A stretch of 64,000 nucleotides of DNA from Ferruginibacter sp. (lineage in GTDB: Bacteria > Bacteroidota > Bacteroidia > Chitinophagales > Chitinophagaceae), in assembly GCA_013141115.1 (NCBI GenBank), contig JABFRP010000002.1:2592647-2656646 (forward strand), given 5' to 3'. The position numbers and the translations under genes are program-made. The notes below the pieces were generated by a model. That model had not been told where the DNA came from and searched no databases. It saw only the letters and a program-made list of their open reading frames with translations. Every line of letters begins with the position of its first letter. Within the stretch, counting starts at the first letter, position 1. This document shows positions 58,325 to 64,000 of this stretch, piece after piece.

Positions 58325-58921
58325 ATGGCATATTCAAAAGGTGAGCATTATGATGAGAAGGTGACTTCTGGTCTTATAAAAACATACAAAGAAACATTGG
58401 ATCTTTTAGGGGAAGATTCGGAAAGAGAAGGATTGCAAAAAACGCCTGAACGTGTTGCAAAGGCAATGCAGTTTCTTACGCAAGGCTATCAAATGGATGC
58501 AAATGCCATATTGAACTCTGCAAAATTTCATGAAGAGGTGAGTGAAATGGTAATTGTAAAAGATATAGAACTGTATAGTATGTGTGAGCATCACATGCTG
58601 CCTTTTTATGGCAAAGCGCATGTGGCTTATATTCCCAATGGATACATTACCGGCCTTAGCAAAATTGCCAGGGTGGTGGATGTGTATAGCCGCAGGTTGC
58701 AGGTGCAGGAAAGGCTAACGCAACAAATACTAACTTCAATAAAAGAAACACTCAATCCGTTAGGGGTTGCAGTGGTAATAGAAGCATCGCATTTATGTAT
58801 GATGATGAGAGGTGTGCAAAAGCAAAATTCCGTTACTACTACTTCTGCTTTTTGGGGTGAGTTTGAAAAAAATGAAACCAGGAGTGAGTTTGTGAAACTG
58901 ATTAGCTCTAAACTACATTAA
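58325..58921 (+). CDS. folE: GTP cyclohydrolase I
   Basis: A 198-residue enzyme converting GTP to dihydroneopterin triphosphate, the substrate of PTPS. Motifs are [57 protein letters not shown] and the zinc-binding [11 protein letters not shown]. The length is standard. It forms a probable operon with the PTPS genes. Its stop overlaps the end of the convergent Uma2 gene by 4 nt. Confidence 0.95.
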   Translation: MAYSKGEHYDEKVTSGLIKTYKETLDLLGEDSEREGLQKTPERVAKAMQFLTQGYQMDANAILNSAKFHEEVSEMVIVKDIELYSMCEHHMLPFYGKAHVAYIPNGYITGLSKIARVVDVYSRRLQVQERLTQQILTSIKETLNPLGVAVVIEASHLCMMMRGVQKQNSVTTTSAFWGEFEKNETRSEFVKLISSKLH

Positions 58922-59457
58922 TCAAATAAACTATTTACATCAAATTCTATTGAGCACGTTGGAGTAAAATCAAATTGCCTGGTATCAACTTGTTTGTATT
59001 TATTGTCAATGAGTTCAAATATCTCAACAATTTTTTTATCGCAATCAGCCATAAGATAGTATTTTACACCATACATTTCATAGAGCAGATATTTTGTGTT
59101 TCTATCTCTCAGTCTTGTTGTATGTGAGGAAATTTCTAAAATTAGTTGAGGTGGAAATGTAAGAAAATCTTCAGTAAAATCTCCACACACAACCATGCAA
59201 TCTGGCCTTACAACAGTATTGTCGTTAATGATCCAGTCTAATTCATAATAAACTTCACAATTGCATATTAGTTTTTCACGCTCTAAAATATTGCCAAGTT
59301 TTCTGCTGAATTTGCCTGAAAAATTTTGATGTTTTCTTTTGGGAGACGGACTCATTGCATAAGGATAACCATTAATTAATTCCCAATTGCCTTCCCATAG
59401 TTTATAATCATTATAACTATATTGTTCTGGCTTAAATATTTTGTCAGACAAATTCAT
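58918..59457 (-). CDS. Uma2 family (DUF820) endonuclease-like protein
   Basis: A 179-residue PD-(D/E)XK-superfamily protein. [47 protein letters not shown] and [32 protein letters not shown] carry the expected Asp and Glu-x-Ser/Lys region. Uma2 proteins are abundant in cyanobacteria and Bacteroidota and their role is unclear. It is convergent with folE and divergent from fabD. Confidence 0.85.
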   Translation of the reverse strand: MNLSDKIFKPEQYSYNDYKLWEGNWELINGYPYAMSPSPKRKHQNFSGKFSRKLGNILEREKLICNCEVYYELDWIINDNTVVRPDCMVVCGDFTEDFLTFPPQLILEISSHTTRLRDRNTKYLLYEMYGVKYYLMADCDKKIVEIFELIDNKYKQVDTRQFDFTPTCSIEFDVNSLFD

Positions 59458-59512
59458 TATTTGTACTTTGTAACAAATCTAAAATTTATTTTTGACAAAA
59501 TCGATTGAAATT

Positions 59513-60403
59513 ATGAAACATGCTTATGTATTTCCAGGTCAGGGATCGCAGTTTTCCGGAATGGGAAAAAATTTATACGACAGTAATACTGCGGCTAAAG
59601 AATTGTTTGAAAAGGCTAATGAAATTTTAGGCTTTCGCATCTCAGATATTATGTTCGGCGGCAGTGATGAAGAGCTAAAGCAAACCAATGTAACACAGCC
59701 GGCTATTTTTTTACACTCCGTAATTGCATACAAAACTCTGCCCGAAGTAAAACCTGATATGGTGGCGGGACATTCTTTAGGCGAATTTTCTGCATTGGTG
59801 GCTAATGGTACATTGAGTTTTGAAGATGCATTAAAATTGGTTTCGGTAAGGGCCACGGCTATGCAAAAGGCCTGCGAATTAAATCCATCTACCATGGCGG
59901 CAGTGTTAGCACTGGCTGATGATAAGGTAGAGGAGATCTGTGGTAAGATACATGTGGAAACTGAAGAAATAGTGGTGCCGGCAAATTATAATTGTCCCGG
60001 TCAATTAGTAATAAGCGGTAGCATTAAAGGTATAGAAATGGCCTGCGAAATGATGAAAGCAGCGGGTGCAAAAAGAGCATTGGTATTACCTGTTGGAGGC
60101 GCTTTTCATAGTCCGTTGATGATGCCTGCTAAGGAAGAATTGGCTGCAGCAATAAATGCTACAACATTTAATGTTCCAGATTGCCCGGTGTACCAAAACG
60201 TGGTGGCAAAAGCAGTAACTGATGCGGAAGAAATAAAACACAATTTAATTGCCCAATTAACCGGTGCTGTAAAATGGACACAAAGTGTGCAGGCTATGAT
60301 AGCTGATGGGGCTACAATTTTTACAGAAGTAGGGCCTGGAAAAGTATTGCAAGGTTTGGTGCAGAAAATTAATAAGGAGATGACGGTGAATGGAGTGAGT
60401 TAA
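59513..60403 (+). CDS. fabD: Malonyl-CoA:ACP transacylase
   Basis: A 296-residue enzyme loading malonyl groups onto acyl carrier protein for fatty-acid synthesis. The start at ATG 59513 (MKHAYVFPGQGSQFSGMG) fits the family; a TTG at 59492 is an alternative. Catalytic Ser is in GHSLGEFSALV and the active-site His in GGAFHSPLM. VLPVGGAFH and EVGPGKVLQGL are also present. Confidence 0.95.
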   Translation: MKHAYVFPGQGSQFSGMGKNLYDSNTAAKELFEKANEILGFRISDIMFGGSDEELKQTNVTQPAIFLHSVIAYKTLPEVKPDMVAGHSLGEFSALVANGTLSFEDALKLVSVRATAMQKACELNPSTMAAVLALADDKVEEICGKIHVETEEIVVPANYNCPGQLVISGSIKGIEMACEMMKAAGAKRALVLPVGGAFHSPLMMPAKEELAAAINATTFNVPDCPVYQNVVAKAVTDAEEIKHNLIAQLTGAVKWTQSVQAMIADGATIFTEVGPGKVLQGLVQKINKEMTVNGVS

Positions 60404-60415
60404 GAGATTAAAGAA

Positions 60416-60436
60416 TGGGGCGCCGAAGGCGCCCCA
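60416..60436. terminator. GC-rich hairpin after fabD
   Basis: TGGGGCGCC / GGCGCCCCA with a GAA loop (60416-60424, 60428-60436). It has no T-tract, so termination is possible but not certain. Confidence 0.6.
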
Positions 60437-60453
60437 TAAAATATAACACGATA

Positions 60454-60523
60454 AAAGTTCAATAAAGTTATACTGCACAAGAGTGCGACGCCAATGCCGC
60501 TCACCAGAATTACAAAAGCTTGT
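60454..60523. repeat. Intergenic repeat, right copy
   Basis: Matches 66-134: AAAGTTCAAT, TGCACAAG, AGTGCGAC, AGAATTACAAA. It lies between the convergent fabD and mdh genes. Confidence 0.5.
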
Positions 60524-60530
60524 AACAAAA

Positions 60531-60568
60531 TAAAAACGGTTCCCAACTTGTTGGGAACCGTTTTTATA
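60531..60568 (-). terminator. Intrinsic terminator of mdh
   Basis: AAAAACGGTTCCCAAC / GTTGGGAACCGTTTTT around a 2-nt centre, a perfect 16-bp stem with A/T flanks, 18 nt beyond the mdh stop. Confidence 0.88.
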
Positions 60569-60585
60569 AGATTATCAATTAGCTT

Positions 60586-61515
60586 TTACAAAGTTGCTAA
60601 TACATCATTCATACTTCTTACTGCAGCAGCACTTTTATCAAAAGCAGCTTGTTCATCAGCAGTCAATTTAAAATCAAGAATTTTTTCCCAGCCATTTTTG
60701 CCAATTACTACCGGTACTCCAATGCAAATATCTTTTTGGCCGTACTCGCCGTCTAAAGCCACGCAGCAGGTAAATAATTTTTTCTCGTCACGCAAAATGC
60801 TTTCTACCAGCGCTGCTCCGGCCGCACCTGGTGCATACCATGCAGAAGTGCCAATTAAAGCGGTAAGTGTAGCACCACCCACCATAGTATCTTTTACAAT
60901 TTTATCCTGTTGTTCCTTGCTTAAAAAATCAGTTACCGGTGCACTGTTCCAGGTAGCTTTGCTAATTAATGGGATCATAGTAGTATCGCCGTGTCCGCCA
61001 ACCACTACTGCATTTAAATCAGCCGGGCTGCAACCTAAGTGCTGGCTCAGTTGATATTTAAAACGGGCACTGTCTAATGTACCGCCCATTCCAATAATTC
61101 TGTTTTTAGGTAAACCGGTAGATTTTAATGCCAGGTAGGTCATGGTATCCATCGGGTTGCTGATAACAATGATGATGGCATCGGGAGAAAATTTTAATAC
61201 ATTCTCGCAAACGCCCTTTACAATACCAGCATTTACACCGATCAGTTCTTCACGGGTCATGCCGGGCTTACGGGGTAAACCGCTAGTGATCACTACTACA
61301 TCGCTGCCGGCAGTTTTGCTGTAATCGTTGGTACTGCCCACAATTTTAGTATCAAAACCTAAAAGGGTAGCGGTTTGCATCATATCCTGAGCTTTACCTT
61401 CGGCAATGCCTTCTTTAATATCCAGCAAAACAAGTTCGCTACACAATTCTTTACGGGCAATATTATCGGCACAGGTAGCTCCTACGGCTCCGGCACCTAC
61501 TACAGTTACTTTCAT
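60586..61515 (-). CDS. mdh: Malate dehydrogenase (LDH-like type)
   Basis: A 309-residue NAD-dependent enzyme of the citric acid cycle. GAGAVGATCADNIA binds NAD, ITSGLPRKPGMTREEL and GMGGTLDSARFKY hold substrate Arg residues, and the catalytic His lies in VVGGHGDTTMIP. The Gly-Met-Thr at the substrate loop fits malate rather than lactate. It is monocistronic with its own terminator. Confidence 0.95.
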   Translation of the reverse strand: MKVTVVGAGAVGATCADNIARKELCSELVLLDIKEGIAEGKAQDMMQTATLLGFDTKIVGSTNDYSKTAGSDVVVITSGLPRKPGMTREELIGVNAGIVKGVCENVLKFSPDAIIIVISNPMDTMTYLALKSTGLPKNRIIGMGGTLDSARFKYQLSQHLGCSPADLNAVVVGGHGDTTMIPLISKATWNSAPVTDFLSKEQQDKIVKDTMVGGATLTALIGTSAWYAPGAAGAALVESILRDEKKLFTCCVALDGEYGQKDICIGVPVVIGKNGWEKILDFKLTADEQAAFDKSAAAVRSMNDVLATL

Positions 61516-61684
61516 TGATTATTTTTTTATATTTTAAATATTATTTTCGGCGCAAAGGTAATCCATTACTTAATTGGCCAACTTGATAAAAATCATATTT
61601 TTTGCATTCGGGCAATTTGTTTTAACTATTTGCTAAGATAGTTTGGAGCGTTTTTTCGTTACGTAGGTACAATTCCTCCACGCC

Positions 61685-62284
61685 ATGATCAAGACCATTT
61701 TATGCACCAGCTTTTTAACAATGTACTATTGCATGGTTGCTACTGCAACCGCCCCCGGCATTACCGTAGTTTATGATGCTAAAAAGAAAGCAGTTAATAT
61801 AAAATGGCAGCAAAAAGTACCAGGTATCAAATCCTTCATTATTCAAAGAAGTGCCGATAATACAGAATGGACAGATATTGCCCGGCAAGAAAGCGTGAAT
61901 TTTAACCCCGGCAAAACCTACCAGTTTTGGGATACCAAATCAGCTCCCGGGCAAAATTATTACCGGCTTAAATGTGTAATGGAAAAAGGGCAGGCCGAAT
62001 ATTCGCCCGGTGTAATTATAATTACCGGGGTAGCTAATCATTGGGTAATGTATCCGGTGCCAGTGAGAGATGTGCTTACACTACAATATAAGGGCACCGA
62101 AAAAATTACCGGGGTAATTAATATTTTTATCCAAAACGTTAACGGCAGAATAATTACCAGGTTACGCAGTGCATCCTTAAATACTGTTATTAAAATACCG
62201 GTGGATAACCTGGGTAAAGGGATTTATGACATAAGGATTGTGGTGGAAGATGAAGTGATATGGAATCAGCGCTTTGTAAAATAG
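61685..62284 (+). CDS. Secreted protein with a T9SS type A-like C-terminus
   Basis: A 199-residue secreted protein with an N-terminal signal (ILCTSFLTMYYCMVATATA) and one fibronectin-like domain (KKAVNIKWQQKVPGIKSFIIQRSADNTEW, YYRLKCV). A short sorting-domain-like end follows: NHWVMYPVPVRDVLTLQYKG, NLGKGIYDIRIVVED, QRFVK. Its small size suggests it is a truncated or single-domain surface protein. Confidence 0.75.
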   Translation: MIKTILCTSFLTMYYCMVATATAPGITVVYDAKKKAVNIKWQQKVPGIKSFIIQRSADNTEWTDIARQESVNFNPGKTYQFWDTKSAPGQNYYRLKCVMEKGQAEYSPGVIIITGVANHWVMYPVPVRDVLTLQYKGTEKITGVINIFIQNVNGRIITRLRSASLNTVIKIPVDNLGKGIYDIRIVVEDEVIWNQRFVK

Positions 62285-62337
62285 CTGCTTATTTTTTTAA
62301 GGCATCAAGTATCTGCTTTTTCTTTACATTGCCCTGG

Positions 62338-62781
62338 CTAAAAATCCAGTTGCTTTTGTTTATTGTAAAAAGCTAATACAGGAATGGTCTTCGGTTTATA
62401 AAATACCCCCAAAAAGTATTTGTGATCTTTACCAATACATATCCACGGATATTTTTCTAAATGAAATTTATTATAGAACAATTTTATCTTCGGTAAGGTT
62501 TCGGTGGAAGTTAAAACCAGGTTGGTGGTTTTGGCAACTTCAGGTAAAGAAAGCAGCAGTTTCAATTGCTCCTGGCAATGCTCACACTCGGGGTTAAAGA
62601 GCATGATGATAGTATTTTTATTCTCTGGCAAAACATTTTGCGTAAACACAACAGAATCCAGCGATAGTAAACTAAAACTGGGCAGTACTTTATTTTTAAA
62701 ATAAGGCGCAGTGGTATCGTACTGAGCAAATGCTGCAGAACCGAGGAAAAGTAAAGTAATAAAGAAAATTGATTTTTTCAT
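62338..62781 (-). CDS. Secreted thioredoxin-like protein, copy 1
   Basis: A 147-residue protein with signal peptide ending AAFAQ and a thioredoxin fold. The Cys-x-x-Cys site is CEHC (MLFNPECEHCQEQL), followed by KYPWICIGKDHKYFLGVFY and a cis-Pro KPKTIPVLAFYN. It is a TlpA/AlkD-type envelope redox protein of unknown partner. It begins 3 nt after the end of a paralogue. Confidence 0.85.
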   Translation of the reverse strand: MKKSIFFITLLFLGSAAFAQYDTTAPYFKNKVLPSFSLLSLDSVVFTQNVLPENKNTIIMLFNPECEHCQEQLKLLLSLPEVAKTTNLVLTSTETLPKIKLFYNKFHLEKYPWICIGKDHKYFLGVFYKPKTIPVLAFYNKQKQLDF

Positions 62782-62784
62782 TGG

Positions 62785-63276
62785 TTATAATGCTGCAGCA
62801 ATTTCTTCAATTGGTGTGCTGCCAATAAATGATTTTACAAAATTGCCCTTTTTATTATATACAAATACCGAGGGTAGCGAACGCACTTTGTAAAAAACAC
62901 CTAAAAAATATCCGGGATCCCGGCCCATGGTAATGGTAGGATAATCCGCAATCTTGTTTTCATCGTAAAACTGGCGCAGGTAACTATATTCCAGTGGCGA
63001 TACCATTACGATCTGTGCTTTTTTAAAAAGGCCTATTTTTTCTTTTAGCTCTTTGGTCTCTTCTATACAATGTTCGCATGTAGGGCTGAAAATGATGATA
63101 ACAGTCGCTTTCTTTTTTTTAAGATCGGCCTTGGTAAAATAACTGCTGTCGGCAATATTGGTAAGTTTAAAAGTAGGCACAATGGGAAAACGCAGGTATA
63201 ATAAGCTGGTATCCGCTTGTGCAAAAACTGTACTGGCTGATAGCGCTATAAGAAAAAAGAGAATGTATTTTTTCAA
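62785..63276 (-). CDS. Secreted thioredoxin-like protein, copy 2
   Basis: A 163-residue paralogue of the preceding gene with signal peptide ending TVFAQ. CEHC (IIFSPTCEHCIEE), DYPTITMGRDPGYFLGVFYKV and VRSLPSVFVYN align with copy 1. The tandem pair arose by duplication and is probably one transcript. Confidence 0.85.
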   Translation of the reverse strand: MKKYILFFLIALSASTVFAQADTSLLYLRFPIVPTFKLTNIADSSYFTKADLKKKKATVIIIFSPTCEHCIEETKELKEKIGLFKKAQIVMVSPLEYSYLRQFYDENKIADYPTITMGRDPGYFLGVFYKVRSLPSVFVYNKKGNFVKSFIGSTPIEEIAAAL

Positions 63277-63336
63277 GGTATATTTTTTTCAAAACTAATT
63301 TTTTTGCTTGAGAATGAAATGTTAAGAGGAAGAAAA

Positions 63337-63405
63337 GTTTAGAAGTTTAGGGTTTAGGAGTTTAGAAAGAACCAGGACTAAACCCTAAACCCTAAACTTC
63401 TAAAC
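63337..63405. repeat. TTTAGGGTTTAGA hairpin repeat, copy 2
   Basis: A left arm with TTTAGAAGTTTAGGGTTTAGG pairs with a right arm CTAAACCCTAAACCCTAAACTTCTAAAC. It matches the element at 33776-33853 and lies between the thioredoxin-like pair and efp. Confidence 0.65.
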
Positions 63406-63490
63406 CTGGCCTCAAAACAGAAAACCTGAAACAGAAAGCCAAAAACAGCTTTTTTTCTCTACTTTTGCAGCCACTTAAAAACTAAGCATC

Positions 63491-64000
63491 ATGGCAACTA
63501 CAGCAGATATGCGTTCCGGACTTATCATCAAAGTAGATGGTAGTTTGTACACCGTAATTGAATTTGGGCAAAACAAAACAGCCCGTGCAGCAGCAAAAGT
63601 TTGGGCTAAATTAAAAGGTGTGGATAATGCCCGTACTATTGAAGTAACCTGGAACAGTGGCGAAACTATTCATCCGGTAAGGGTGGAAAAGAAGGCCTAC
63701 CAGTACTTATATAAAGATGATACCGGTTACAGTTTTATGGATACCGAAACTTTTGAACAAATTACTGTTGCAGAATCCATGATTGATGCACCTAAATTTT
63801 TAAAAGATGGCCAGGAAGTTTCTGTGCTTATCAATGGCGAAACTGATCAACCAATGGGTGTGGAGTTGCCCGACAAAATTGTGTTATTGGTTACTTACAG
63901 TGAACCTGGCATGAGAGGCGATACCGCTACAAAAACCTTAAAGCCTGCCACTGTTGAAACCGGTGCCACAGTAAACGTTCCTTTGTTTGTTAATGAGGGA
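63491..64000 (+). CDS. efp: Elongation factor P (partial, runs off the window)
   Basis: The first 170 residues of EF-P, which rescues ribosomes stalled on polyproline. The KOW-like domain I, OB domain II (VRVEKKAYQYLYKDDTGYSFMD) and start of domain III (GMRGDTATKTLKPATVETGA) are all present. The loop that normally reads PGKG and carries a modified Lys here reads FGQNKTARAAAKVWAKLKG, with Arg aligning to the tip. The gene is cut by the end of the window. Confidence 0.95.
   Translation, partial: MATTADMRSGLIIKVDGSLYTVIEFGQNKTARAAAKVWAKLKGVDNARTIEVTWNSGETIHPVRVEKKAYQYLYKDDTGYSFMDTETFEQITVAESMIDAPKFLKDGQEVSVLINGETDQPMGVELPDKIVLLVTYSEPGMRGDTATKTLKPATVETGATVNVPLFVNEG

Noticed and set aside
1..64000. 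tRNA, rRNA or CRISPR loci
   Set aside because: No cloverleaf, rRNA-like segment or spaced repeat array was noticed on either strand by reading. A dedicated scan was not possible.

Overview
The window comes from a Bacteroidota genome, most likely family Chitinophagaceae. The evidence is gene content and style: AT-rich DNA, weak Shine-Dalgarno signals, signal peptides ending in AQ, type IX secretion (T9SS) type A and B C-terminal sorting domains, PKD-repeat surface proteins, futalosine-route menaquinone genes, many NarL/LuxR two-component systems, and a Bacteroidota-style DUF2795 protein. No rRNA, tRNA or CRISPR array was seen.

Layout. 0-5 kb: RND efflux pump with a small P-II-like protein, a DUF2892 membrane protein and a Crp/Fnr regulator. 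5-8 kb: divergent PAS/GAF histidine kinase and NarL-type regulator. 8-16.4 kb: membrane and secreted proteins, an S74 (endosialidase-chaperone) surface protein, a beta-helix-like secreted protein, and two near-identical T9SS type A proteins. 16.4-24.2 kb: acyl-CoA-binding protein, a frameshifted acyltransferase/SGNH protein between inverted repeats, and a giant PKD/T9SS type B protein. 24.3-36 kb: housekeeping genes (M32 carboxypeptidase, NIF3, zinc-ribbon protein, recN, fabI, lolD, cobalamin adenosyltransferase, ABC ATPase, gatC, trpS, deoxynucleoside kinase). 36-42.3 kb: two paralogous membrane protein-histidine kinase-response regulator operons and an orphan regulator. 42.3-53.4 kb: an accessory island with three diverged copies of a cassette (leader, secreted protein A, beta-barrel-like protein B, variable protein C), one copy broken by an IS110-family element, ending with another orphan regulator. 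53.4-64 kb: housekeeping again (class IV aminotransferase, photolyase, mqnD/mqnB, two PTPS-like genes plus folE, a Uma2 nuclease-like protein, fabD, mdh, a T9SS-like secreted protein, two thioredoxin-like proteins, and the start of efp).

How the genes work together. The most novel part is the 42-53 kb island. Its A and B proteins are secreted or outer-membrane families that I cannot name. Each A gene sits behind a leader with a conserved GAAAAA-N-TTTTTC dyad, and four NarL-type regulators lie just outside. I infer an envelope system under two-component control that has expanded by tandem duplication.

Caution on quality. Eight genes are each interrupted by one or two single-base indels, often in short A/T or G/C runs. 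Reversing the indels gives uninterrupted frames. One is the normally essential lolD, so sequencing or consensus error is the leading explanation for most of them. I annotate these genes at full span and state the implied indel.
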